64,000 nucleotides of DNA. It comes from Moringa oleifera (Eukaryota > Streptophyta > Magnoliopsida > Brassicales > Moringaceae). The translations under genes were made by a program, and so were the position numbers. Positions 50,879 through 63,108 of the stretch are shown here, in pieces (positions within the stretch are counted from its first letter, which is position 1; each line of letters begins with the position of its first letter). Under the pieces are notes generated by a model that had not been told where the DNA came from, did no database searches, and saw only the letters and a list, made by a program, of their open reading frames with translations. The DNA lies in contig JAJFZO010000641.1 of the NCBI GenBank assembly GCA_021397835.1, positions 784,501 to 848,500 on the forward strand, in the 5' to 3' direction.

Positions 50879-52578
50879 GACCGTAGTGATGACTGTATGA
50901 TAGTTGCTATTATTGGAATTCGAAGTACCCAATGACTGATATTAGGGTAGTCCTCGGCATAAGTAGTGGCCAACATCAGCACTGAAGCAATGACCTAGCG
51001 ATAGCTACTAGTGTCAGTAGAGATCTGTGCTGGGTTCCCTAAACAATGGTCTAATGGTTGTCGCAGATGTAGGTAGATGCGATGGTAAGCACTAGGGGGG
51101 CTTAATGACTCCGTAGTAGTAGTGGTTGGCATTGGGAGACCCAATGACTATCGTGAAGAAGTCGTTGGTGCTAGTAGACCCTCGCGCCAACATTAAAAGG
51201 ACCCAACAACTACCTTGCTACTACTACTGGGTAGTTACAGGTGTTAACAAGGAACAACGCAAATATTAGGGGAATCTAGGGAGAGCCCTGTCATTTCTGT
51301 GAGGTAGTTGCCAGTGTATGTAAACGCTAGTACTAGCACAAAAGAAGCCCAACGATTACCCTATGGCAGTAGCTGGTATTGGGAGAGCCCTACCACTATA
51401 GCTAGGCAGTCACTGGCATAAGTAAACGCAAGGGCAAGCACTAAAAGAGCCCAATGACTATCCAGCCTTGGTTGAGGGGTAATTTTAGGTACTAGCAAAT
51501 AATGTAATGGGGAATTGCTAGTGCCAGCATCGGGGGAGCCATACGACAACCCTTGGATAGACATTTAATTTAGGAGAGCCCAATAACTGTTATCGGGCAA
51601 TTGCGGACGCTAGTAGATCGTAAAGTCAGTAGTAGAGCAATTCAGTAATGATCTAACGATAGTCGCGGGCCTTAGCAGACATGAATATTGGGTTTTCCTA
51701 GCGTTAGCCTAATGGCAATTACTGACACAGGTTGACACAAAGGCAACCACAAAAGGAGTTAAACGACGAAGTAGCAGTAGTAGTGGGCACTAGAGAGCCC
51801 AATAACTTATGCTGGGACTGTCGAGTCATTGTTACGAGGTAGTTGTTATTATTAATACATGATGACACCAACATAAGAGGAATCCAAGGACTGCATAACC
51901 AATATTACAGGGTAATTGTTAGCATCGATACACGCTAGTGCTAGTATCGGGGCAACCTAGTAATAACCCTATGATAGTTGTTCGTGTCGGTAGAGCCCAA
52001 TGACTACTGTTGGGTAGTCATTGATGCTGGTAAATGCCAGTTCTTGCACAAACAAAACTCAATAACGACCCAACAATAATCATGAAAGCTACCAAACATC
52101 TACGCTCGGTTACCCCAAAGATTACCCAATGGCAATAGTGGTTGGCATTACGAGAGCCTAATGATTGTTGTTGGGAAGTTGTTTGGGCACGTGCATGCTC
52201 AAGCTTGTTTACAAAAAACCCACTATTTGCCCAACTACAATTGTGGGGTAGTAATTGGTGTTGGCACACACCGATGCCATTACTAGGTGAACCAAAAGAC
52301 TTCCCTGCTATTGCTTGCGAGCAGTTGCTGTTGTCAGTAGACACTAGTGCCAGTATCAAGGGAGACTAACGATTACAGCATGACTATTGCTAGTATTGGG
52401 AAAGCCCAATAACTACTGCAGGGATGTTATTGGTGCTCGTAGATAGTCGCTCAAGTTTTGGGAGAACCAATGACAACTCAGCTACTACTACGGGGCAATT
52501 ATTGGTGTTAGAAGACGTCGATGTCAGCACGAGGTGAACCAACAAACTTCTCAGCTATTTCTGCTTGCAGTTGTTCAT
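50850..52578 (+). repeat. Unit 32, chimera (1,729 bp)
   Basis: The first 760 bp follow unit 14. From about 51.61 kb the sequence follows unit 16, including the short deletion joint near 51,817. Between these two partners copy 1 has about 3.3 kb more. Confidence 0.84.
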
Positions 52579-54357
52579 GTCGATAGATGCTAGTGCTAGC
52601 ACCGGAGGGCCGTAGCGATGATTGCATGACAATTGATGGTGTTGGAAGAGCACAATAACTTATGTTAGGATAATCGTCAGCACTGGCAGAGGCCAGTGCT
52701 AGTATTGGGGAAGCTAAGCAATGACCTAGCGATAATTGCTAGTGACGGTAGAGATCTATGGTGGGTTCCCCCAACGATGGCATAACGGTTATCATTAGCG
52801 TAGGTAGACGTGAGAGCAAGCACTGAAGGAGCTTAACAACACCCTAGTAGTAGTGGTCGGCATTGAGAGAGCCCAATGACTATTGTGAAGAAGTCGCTGG
52901 TGCTATTAGACCCTCGTGCCAACTTTGTGGGGACCCAATGGCTACCTTGCTACTACCACTAGATAGCTACGGGTCTTGATAGATAACGGTACCAACATTA
53001 GGGGAACCTAAGGACAGCCCTGTCATTTCTGTGAGGCAATTGTTGATGTGTGTAAACGCTAGTTCTAGAACCATGGAAGCCCAACGATTACCCCATGACC
53101 ATCGCTGGTGTTGAGGGAGCCCAACGACTATAGTTAAGTAGTTACTAGCGTAGTTAGAAACAAGGGTAAGCATTAAAAGAGCCCAATGACTCCTTAGCTT
53201 TTGTTGCGGGGTAGTTATAGGTATTGGCTTAAGACGACTTAAGGAAACACTAGTGTCGGCACCAGGGGAGCCCAGCAACGACCCTTTGATAGTCATTGGA
53301 TATAGGAGAGCCTAACAACTTTTATTGGACAATCGCAGAGGCTAGTAGACCGAAGTGTTTGTACTAAAGCAACTCGGCAATGACCTAGTGACAGTCGTGG
53401 GTCTTAGTAGACATCAGCGTTAGGTGTTTCTAGTGTTAGCCTAGTGGCGGTTATTGGCACAGGTAGACAAGAAGACAACCATAGAAGGAGTTAAACGACG
53501 ATGCAGCAGTAGTAGTGGGCACTCGAAGAGCCTAAAAACTTATGTAGAGATGTGACTAGTGCTGGCAAACACTCGTACCAACTTTGAAGGAACGCAGCGA
53601 CTACTAAGTCATTGTTACAGGGTAGTTATTAGTGTTCGTAGATGATGACACCAGCAAAAAGGGAACCAAAGGACTGTCCAACCATTATTGCGGGGTAGTT
53701 ATTAGCATCGATAGAGGCGAGTACTGGCACCGAGGCAACCTAGCGACGACACAATGATAATTGCTCACGTTGGTAGAGCCCATGATTGCTATTGGATAGT
53801 CATTGATGCTGGTATATGCTAGTGCTTGCACAAATAAAACTCAGAGAAGACAAAATGATAGTCACTAAAGCTGCCAAGCATCTATGTTGGGATGCCACAA
53901 TGATTGCCTAATGGTAGTCATGGTTGGCGTTACGAGAGCCTAACGACGGCTTTTGGAAATCGTTAAGGCAAGCAGATGCTCGTACTTATTTTTAAGAAAC
54001 CTAATGATTGCCTAATTATTATTGTAGGGTAGTTATTAGTGTTGGCAGATGCTAACGCTAGCACTAGGTGGACCAAAAGACTTTCCTATTATTGCTGCGG
54101 GTAGTTACTAGTGTCAATAGACACTAGTGCCAACGTTGGGGGAGACTAACAATGATCGCATGACTGTTGCTGATTTTGGGAAAGCCCAACAACTACTATA
54201 AGAATGGTGTTGGTATTGGTAGATGCTTTCTCCAACTTTAAGGGAACCAGCGACTACTCAGCTATTAGTTCGGGGTAGCTGTTGTGTTGGTAAACATCAA
54301 TGTCAGCACAAGGCGAATCAAAAGACTTCTCTGCTATTTCTCTAGGCAATTGCTTAT
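52579..54357 (+). repeat. Unit 33, full length (1,779 bp), twin of unit 17
   Basis: The unit is intact and shows the undeleted state of unit 17. Shared variants include gtgacggtagagatct near 52,742 and cgacgacacaatga near 53,742. Confidence 0.86.
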
Positions 54358-56074
54358 GTCGATAGACGCCAATGTTGGTATCGAGGGAGCCTAGCGATGA
54401 CTGCATGATAGTTACTGGGGTTGAAAGAGCCCAATGATTGATGTTGGGGTAATTATCTATATTGGCAGTGGCAGGCGCTAGCATTGGGGGAGCTAAGCAA
54501 TGACCCAGCGACAGTTGTTGGTGTTGCTAGAGATCTACCCTTGATTGCCCCAACAATGGCCTAACGATTGTCGCTGTCATAGGTAGACGTGAGGGCAACC
54601 ACTAGAGGAGCTTAACGACAACCTTATAGTAGTGGTTGGCATTGGAAAAGCCCAATGATTGTTGTGAAGAAGTAACTAGTGCTAGTAGAGCCTCGTACCA
54701 ACTTTGCGGGGACCCAACGGTTGCCTTATTACTACTACTAAGTAGTTACGGGTGTTGGTAGACACTGGCACTAACATTAGAGGAACCTAAGGATAGCCGT
54801 GTCATTTTTGCAGAGGAGTTGTAGGCATGTGTAAACGCTAGTACTACCACCAGGGAAGCCCAACGATCACCCATGATCATCGTTGGTGTTAGAAAAGCCC
54901 AACGACTATAGCTAGGCAGTCAATGGCGTAGATAGACATGTTGGCAGAAAATAATGTTGGAAAACACTAGTGCCGACAGTGGGGGAGCCCAACGATAATC
55001 CTTTGATAGTCACCAGATTTATGAGAGCCATAACTTTTGTCAGGCAATCATAGACGCTAATAGATTGCAGCATCAATACTATAGTAAGTCAACAATGATC
55101 GAGCAACAATCATGGGCCTTAGCAGACATCAACATTGGGTTTTCCTAGCGTTAGCCTAGTGGTAGTTGCTGGCACAGGTAAACATGAATGCAACCACAAA
55201 AGGAGTCGAATGACAATGTAGTAGTAGCAGTGGGCACTAGGAGAGCCTAAAAACTTATATAGGCACATCCTTAGCGCTCATAGACACTTACGCTAGTTTT
55301 GGAGGAACCTAGCAACTGTCGAGTTAATTTCACGAGGTAATTATTTGTGTAGGCAAACGATGGCACCAGCATAGGAGGAACCCAAGAATTGTGCAACTAG
55401 TATTACGGTGTAGTTATTAGCATGGATAGACGCTAATACCAGGACTGGTGCAACCTAATGATGACCCAATGATAGTCACTTGCGTTAATAGAGCCCAATG
55501 ACTGCTGTTAAGTAGTCGTTGATGCTGACAGATGCTATTGCTTGCACAAATGAAACTCGATAAAGACCCAACAATAGTCACTAAAGCTACCAAACAACTA
55601 CGCTTTATTGTTCTAATGATTACCTAATGACAGTCGTTGTTGGCGTTATAAGAGCCTAACGATGGCAATTGGAAAGTCGTTGGGGCACACAGATGCTCAT
55701 TCTTACTTTTAGGGAACCCAAAAATTGCCCAACTACAATTGTAGGGTAGTTATTGGTGTTGGCACATGCCAACGCCAACATTAGGTGAACCAAAAGACTT
55801 TTGTTCTATTGTTGCGGGCAGTTGTTGGTGTCGATAAATGCCAGTGCTAGCATCAAGGGAGACTAATGATGATCCCTTCATTGTTGCTAGGATTAGGAAA
55901 ACCCAACAACTACTGCAAGAAAGGTATTGGTGCTAGCACATGCTCCTTCCGGCTTTGCGAGAACCAACGACTGCTCAGCTACTAGAGCGAGGCACTTATT
56001 AGTGTTGGCATATATCAATGTCAACACGAGGCAAACTAAGAGGCTTCTCAGCTATTTTTGCATGCAAGTGCTCA
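54358..56074 (+). repeat. Unit 34, deleted (1,717 bp), twin of unit 18
   Basis: A 62-bp loss near 54,940 (gatagacatgttggcag) removes about one module relative to unit 18. Confidence 0.86.
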
Positions 56075-56843
56075 TGTCCATAGATACTAGTTTCAGCACT
56101 GGAAGACCCTAGTAATGAGTGCATGACAATCTTTGGTGTTCGAAGAGCCCAACGACTGATGTTAGGGCAGTCGCTGACACTGGTAGAGGCCAACGCTACC
56201 ACTAAGGGAATTAAGCAATGACCTAGCGACAATCGCAGGCCTTAGCACACATCAGCACTAGGTTTTTCTTTGTGCGACTTGGGAATCCAATGACGATGTA
56301 GCATTAGTAATGGGCGTTGGGAAGGCCCCAAAACTTATGCCAGAATGTCGCTAGTGCTAGTACACATTTGCACCAGCTTTGAAGGAACCCAGCGACTGCT
56401 GAGTCAATGTTACAGGGAAGCAATTAGTGTTGAGCGATGATGATACCGACACAAGGGGAACCCAAGGATTGCCCAACCATTGTTATGAGGTAGTTCTTAG
56501 CATCGACAGACACTAGTGTTAGCACTGGGGCAACCTTGTGATGGCTTAATAATAGTCACTCGTATTGCTAGAGCCCATTGACTGTAGTTGGGCAGTCATT
56601 GATGCTAGTAGATGCTAGTGCTAGCACAAACGAAACTCAGTGAAGACACAATGATAGTTACTAAAGCTGCTAAACATCTACGCTGAGGAAGGTGTTGGTT
56701 CTGGCAAATGCTCGCTCCAGCTTTGAGGGAACCAATGACTACTCATCTACTACTGCAAGAAAGTTGTTGGTGTTGGGAGACACTGATGTCAACACATGGC
56801 AAACCAAAAGACTTCTTAACTATTTCTGCAGGTAGGTGCTTAT
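56075..56843 (+). repeat. Unit 35, triple-joint short unit (769 bp), twin of unit 19
   Basis: It carries all three joints of unit 19: near 56,220, at ggtttttctttgtgcgac (about 56,262) and at ctacgctgaggaaggtgttgg (about 56,685). By eye the two units are roughly 88-90% identical, with mostly C/T and A/G differences. Confidence 0.88.
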
Positions 56844-58513
56844 GTCGATAAATGCGAGTAACAACACTAGAGGACCCGAGTTATGACTGCATGATAGTTG
56901 TTATTGTTGGGGGAGCCCAACAATTGATGTTTGGGTAATCATCGGCACTGGTAAAGGCTAGCGTCGTCACAAGGGGAGCTATGCAATGACCTAGCTGTAG
57001 CTGGTGGTGTTGGTAGAGATCTGCGTTGGCTTCCCTCAACGATGGCCAAACGATTGTCGCTGCCATAGGAAGACGCGGGGGCACGCACTAGAAAAGCGTA
57101 ACGATGCCGTAGCAGTAGTGGTTAGCATTTGGGAGAGCCCAATGAATGTCATTAAGAAGTAACTAGTGTTACCCTCGTGCCAACTTTGAAAGGACCCAAA
57201 GGCTGCCTTGCTACTACTACTTGGTAGTTACGAGTGTTGATAGACATCGTCGCCGACACTAGGGGAACCTAGGGAAAGCCTAGTCATTTTTGTGAGGTAG
57301 TTGCCAGTGTTAGTAAACACTAATACTAGCACAAAGAAAGCCCAACGATTACCCCATGACAATCCCTGGTGTTGGGTGAGCCCTACAACTATAGCCAGGC
57401 AGTCACAAACATAGGTAGATGCGAAGGTAAGCACTAAAAGAGCCCAATGACTATTCAGCATTTGTTGAATGGTAGTTATGGGTACTGGCAGATGACGGAA
57501 TTGGGGATCACCAGTTTTGGCACCAAGGGAGCCCAGCGATAGTCACTAGATTTAGGAGAGCCCAACAATTATTATCAGGCAATCGCAAATGCTAATAGAT
57601 GGAAGATTCAATATAGAGTAGTTCAGTAATGACCTAACTACAGTCATGGGCCTTTGCAGACATCAGAGTTAGGTTTCCCTATTGTTAGCTTAGTGGCCAT
57701 TGGTTGCACATGTAGACATACAGGCAACCACAAAAGGAGTCGAACGATGAAGTAGCACTAGTAGTGGGCACTTAGAGAGCCTAAACTTATGCAAGGACGT
57801 CACTAATGTTGGCAGACACTCACAGCAGCTTTAAAGGAACCCAGTGACTCCTGAGTCATTGTTACTTTGATAAACACGAGTACTAGCACCAGAGCAACCT
57901 AATGACGACAGAATGATGTCACTCACTTCCGTAGAGCCCAATGACTACTGTTGGACAATTGTTGATGCTGGTAGATGCCAAAGCTAGCACAAACGAAACT
58001 CAACGTAGACCTAACAATAGTTACTAAGGCTGCCAAACATCTACGTTGGGTTACCCGAATGATTTCCCAATGGTAGTTGTTATTGGCGTTACGGGATCTA
58101 ATGAAATCTATGGAAAGTAGTTGGGGCAGGCAGATGCTCACGCTTACTTTTAGGGAACCCAATGATTGCCCAACTACTATTGTAGGGTAGTTATTAATGT
58201 TGGCACATGCCAAGCCAACACGAGGTAAACCAAAAGAATTCCCTGCTATTACTGCGGGTAGTTACTGGTGTCGATAGATGCTAGTACTAGCATCGAGGAA
58301 GACTAATGATGATCGCATGGCTTTTTCTAGTATTAGGAAAGCCTAACAACTATTATAGGAAAATTGTTGGTGCTCGCAGATGCTCACTTTTGCTTTGGCA
58401 AAACCAACAGTACTTAGCTGCTTCTACGGGGCAATTGTTGGTGTTTGGGGCACCGATGTTAGCATGAGGCAAACCAAGATACTTCTCATATATTTTTGCA
58501 GGCAGTTACTCAT
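56844..58513 (+). repeat. Unit 36, deleted (1,670 bp), twin of unit 20
   Basis: It carries the shortened gtgttaccctc marker at 57,166. A joint near 57,866 (cattgttactttgataaac) removes about 110 bp. No match to unit 20 was followed beyond this joint. Confidence 0.85.
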
Positions 58514-60238
58514 GTCGATAGATGTAAGTGCCAGCACCAGGGGACCCTAGCAATGACTGCATGATAGTTGCTATTGTTAGAAGAGTCGAACGACTGATGT
58601 TAGGGTGGTCGTCAGCACTGGTAGAAGCCAACGCTAGCACAGAGGGTACTATGCAATGACCCCGCGATAGTTGTTGGTGTTGGTAGAGATTTACGTTGGG
58701 TTCCCCCAACGATGACGTAACATTTGTCTTTGGCGTAAGTAGTGGTTGGATTGAGAGAGCCCAATGACTACCGTGAAGAAATCAGTAGTGCTAGTAGTCC
58801 CTTGTGCCAACATTGAGTGGGCTTAACGGCTGCCTTGGTATTACTGCTGGTGATGGCAAACACCGATGCCGACACTAAAGGAACCTAGGGAGAGCCCCAT
58901 CATTTCTATGAGGCAGTTGTAGGTGTTTTTAAACACTGGTACTAGCACAAAGGAAGCCCAACGATTACCCCAAGACAGTTGTTGGTGTTGGAAGAGCCCT
59001 ACAGCTATATTTAGGCAGTCACTTGTAGAGGTAGATGCGAGGGCAAGCATTAAAAGAGCCCAATAACTATCCAGCCTTTATTGCGGAGTAGTTATAGGTA
59101 CTGGCAGATGACAAAATTAACAAGCACTGGTGCCAACATCGGGAGAACCTAATGATGACCCTTCGATGGTCGTTAGATTTAAGAGAGCCCAACAAGTATT
59201 ATCTAGCAATCGCAAATACTAGTAGATCGAATAGTCAGTACTAGAGCAACTCAGCAGTGGCCAAGTGACAGTCGAGGGCCTTAGCAGACATCAGTGTTGG
59301 GTTTTCCTATCAGTAACCTAGTGATAGTTGCTAGCACAGGTAGACATGACGGCAACTGCAAAAGGAGTCGATGGATAAAGTAGCAGTAGTAGTGGGCACT
59401 GGGAAAGCCCAAAAACTTATGTAGGGACGTCATTAATGCTGGCAAACATTCTTACCAACTTTGAAGGAACCTAGTGACTGCCTAGTCATTGTTACAGGGT
59501 AGTTATTAGTGTTGGCAAATGATGACACCAGCATAAGATGAACCCAAAGACTACACAACCAGTATTATAGGGTAGTTGTTAGCATCGATAGATGTTAATG
59601 CTAGTATTGGGCCAACCTAGTGATGACCTAATGATAGTCGCTCGCTTTGGTAGAGCCCAATGATTGCTGTTGGGCAGTCGTTGATGCTAGTGGATGCCAG
59701 CGCTTGCACGAACAAAACTCAGCAAATAGATAACGATAGTCACTAAGGCTGCTAAACATCTATGCTAGGTTACCCCAATGATTGCCCAATAGCAGTCATT
59801 GTTGGCGTTACGAGACCCTAATGACGATTGTTGGGAAATTGTTGAGGCACGCAGATACTTATGCTTATTTTTAGAGAAGCCAACGATTACCCAACTGCTA
59901 TTATGGGGTAATTATTGGTGTTTGCACACGCCAAGGCTAGCACTACGTGAACCAAAACACTTTCCTCCTTTTGCAACATAACAGTTGCTGGTGTCGATAG
60001 ACGCTCATGCCAACATCGAGGGAGACTAATGATGACCGTATGATTATTGCTGGTATTAGGAAAGCCTAACAACTACTGTGGGAAAGGTGTTGGTGTTCGC
60101 AGATGCTCACTCCAACTTTGAGGGAACTAACGACTGCTCAGCTACTAGTACGGGGCAGTTGTTGCTGTTTGCAGACATCGATGTCAGCACGAGGGGAACC
60201 AAGAGACTTCTTAGCTTATTTGGCTGGCAATTACTCTT
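58514..60238 (+). repeat. Unit 37, short deletion (1,725 bp)
   Basis: About 50 bp are missing at 58,741 (ggcgtaagtagtggttgg), where sub-unit 1 passes into sub-unit 2. No specific partner was found. Confidence 0.84.
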
Positions 60239-61338
60239 GTCGATAAATGCCAATGCTAGCACCGAGTGACTTTAACGATGAGTGCAAGACAGTTACTAGT
60301 GTTGGAAGAGACCAACGACTGATGTTGGGGTAGTCGTCAGCACTGGCAAAGGCCAGCGCCAGCACTAAGGGAGCTAAGTAATGACCAAGTGATTGTTGCT
60401 GGTGTTGGTAGAGATCTGCACTAGGTTCCCTCAACGATGGCCTAATGGTTGTCACTGACGTAAGTAGACAGGAAGGCAAGCCCTAGAGGAGGTTAACGAC
60501 CCCCTAATAGTAGTGGTCGACATTAGGAGAGCCCAATGACTATCGTGAAGAAGTTGTTGCTGCTAGTAGACCCTCGTGCCAAGTTTAAAGAGACCCAATG
60601 GCTGCCTTGCTACTACTACTGGGTAGTTATAGGTGTTGGCAGACACTGGCATCGACACTAGGGGAACTTAAGGAGAGCCCTATCATTTTTGTGAGGCAGT
60701 TTTCAGTGTCTGTAAACGCTAGCACAAGCACCATGGAAGCCCAATGATTACCACATGATAGTCGCTGGTGTCGGGGTAGGCTTACGACTATAGCTAGGCA
60801 GTCAATGGCATAGGTAAACGCGAGGGCAAACACTAGAAGAGCCCAATGACTTTCCAGCCTTTGTTGCGGGTAGTTATAGGCATTGACAGATGACTAGTCG
60901 TTATTGGCATTAAGAGAGCCTAACGACAGTTGTTTGAATGTCATTGGGCCAGGCACATGTTAGCGCTCATTTTTAGGGAACCCAACAATTGCCCAACTAT
61001 AATTGTGGGGCAATTATTGGTGTCGGCACATGCAACGCCAGCACTAAGTGAACTAAAAGACTTCCCTACTATTACTGTAGGTGGTTGCTTATGTTGATAG
61101 GCACTACTGCAAGCATCGCGGGAGACTAACGATGACCATATGACTGTTGCTACTATCGGGAAAGCCCAACAACTATTGTAGGAAAGTTATTGGTGCTTAC
61201 AGATGCTCACTACAGCTTTGGGGGAACTAATGACTACTTAGCTACTATTGCAGGGCAGTTATTGGTGTTGGGAGACACCGATGTCAGCATGAGGTGAACT
61301 AAAAGACTTCTCATCTATTTCTGCACACACTTGCTCAT
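60239..61338 (+). repeat. Unit 38, deleted (1,100 bp)
   Basis: Near 60,893 sub-unit 3 (cattgacagatgac) runs into sub-unit 7 (tagtcgttattggc), removing about 680 bp. Confidence 0.85.
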
Positions 61339-63108
61339 GTCAATAGATGTCAGTGCTAGCACTAAAGGACACTAGCGATGACTGCATGACAATCGTTGGT
61401 GTTGAAAGAGCCGAACTACTGATATTGGGGTAGTCATTGACATTAGTAGAGGCCAACACTTGCATTGAGGGAGCTATGCAATGACCCAATGAAAGTTGCT
61501 TGTGTTTGTAGAAATCTACACTGGGTTCCCCTAACGATGGCCTAACGGTTGTCGATCGAGTAGATAGACGCGACAACAAGCACTAGAGGAGCTTAACGAC
61601 GCCCTGTTTGTAGTGGATGGCATTGGGAGAATTCAATGACTGTTGTGAAGAAATCGCTGGTGATAGTAGACCCTCATGCCAACTTTGAGGGGACCCAGTG
61701 GCTACCTTGCTATAAGAGCGAAGTAGTTATTCGTGTTGGTGAACACCGACACCGACACTAGGGGAACCAAGGGTTAGCCCTGTCATTTGTGCGTGGCAGT
61801 TGCCAGTGTCGGTAAATAGTATTACTAGCACCAGGGAAGCCCAACGATCACCATATAACCATCGCTGGTGTTGGGAGAGCCCAACGACTATAGCTAAGCA
61901 GTCAGTGGCATAGGTAGACGCGAGGGCAAGCACTGAAAGAGCCCAATGACTGTCTAGCTTTTATTTATAGGGTAGTTATAGGTGTTGGCGGAAGACGACC
62001 TTGGGAAACCCTAGTGCCGGTGTCGAGGAAGCCCAACGAGGACCCTTTCATAGTCACTAGATTTAGGAAAGCCCAAAAACTATTGTCAGACATTCATAAA
62101 TGCTACTAGATCATAACACCTATACCATAGCAACTCAATAATGACCTAGCAATAGTTACCAAACATTAGTGGTGGGTTTTCCATGCGTTAGCCTATAAGA
62201 GTTTCAAGCACAGGTAGACATGAAGGCAATCACAAAAACAGTCAAACAACAACGTAGCAATAGTAATTGGCACTGGGAGAACCCAAAAACTTATGCACTA
62301 CGTTGCTGATGCTGACAGACACTCGCTAGCTTTGAAGGAACCCGATGACCGCTGAGTTATTGCTGCGAGGTAGGTATTCGTGTTGGCAGATGATGACACT
62401 AGTATAAGAGGAACCCATGGACTACCCAACCATTATTGCAGGGTAGTTATTAACATCGATAGATGCTAGTACTAGCACTAGGGCAACCTAGCGACGATCT
62501 AATGACGGTCACTCGCGTTGGTAAAGCCTAATAACTATTATTAGGTAGTCGTTCATGCTGGTAAATGCTAGTGCTAGCACGAACAAAGCTAAGGGAGGAC
62601 TCGACGATAGCCACTAAAGCTATTAAACATCTACACTAGGTTGCCCCAATGATTGCCAAATGATAGTTTTTGTTAGCGTTAGGAGAGCCTAACGATGGTC
62701 GGTCAGATGTAATTGGGGCACGCAGATGCTCGCACTCACTTTTAGGGAACCCAATGATTGCCTAATTACTATAATGGGGTAGTTATTGGTGTTCAAACAT
62801 GCCGGCAATAGCACTAGGTAAACCAAAAGACTTCCTTACTATTAATGTGGTAGTTGTTGGTGTCGTTAGACGTCAGTGCCAGCATCAAGTGAGACTAACG
62901 ATGATCGTATGACTGTTGGTTATATGGGGAAAGCCCAACAACTACTGCAAGAAAGTTGTTGGTACTGGCACATGTTCGCTCCATGTTTAGGGGAAAGAAC
63001 AACTACTCAGCTACTATTGCGAGGCAGTTGTTGGTGTTGGCAAACATCGATGTCAGCACGAAGAGAACCAAGATGACTTCTCAACTATTTTTGCATGCAG
63101 TTGCTCAT
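61339..63108 (+). repeat. Unit 39, full length (1,770 bp)
   Basis: The unit is essentially intact and ends at the boundary motif gtcgataatgtc. Confidence 0.85.

Larger units (their letters stand above)
36437..57865 (+). repeat. Superunit copy 2 (matched part)
   Basis: This is the second copy of the block starting at 4,862. It lacks the 1.07-kb duplication of unit 4, one whole unit equivalent to 15,875-17,654, and about 3.3 kb equivalent to roughly 22.3-25.6 kb. It keeps sequence that copy 1 has lost in units 11, 12 and 17. Beyond about 57.87 kb I could not match it, so its right end is open. Confidence 0.75.
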
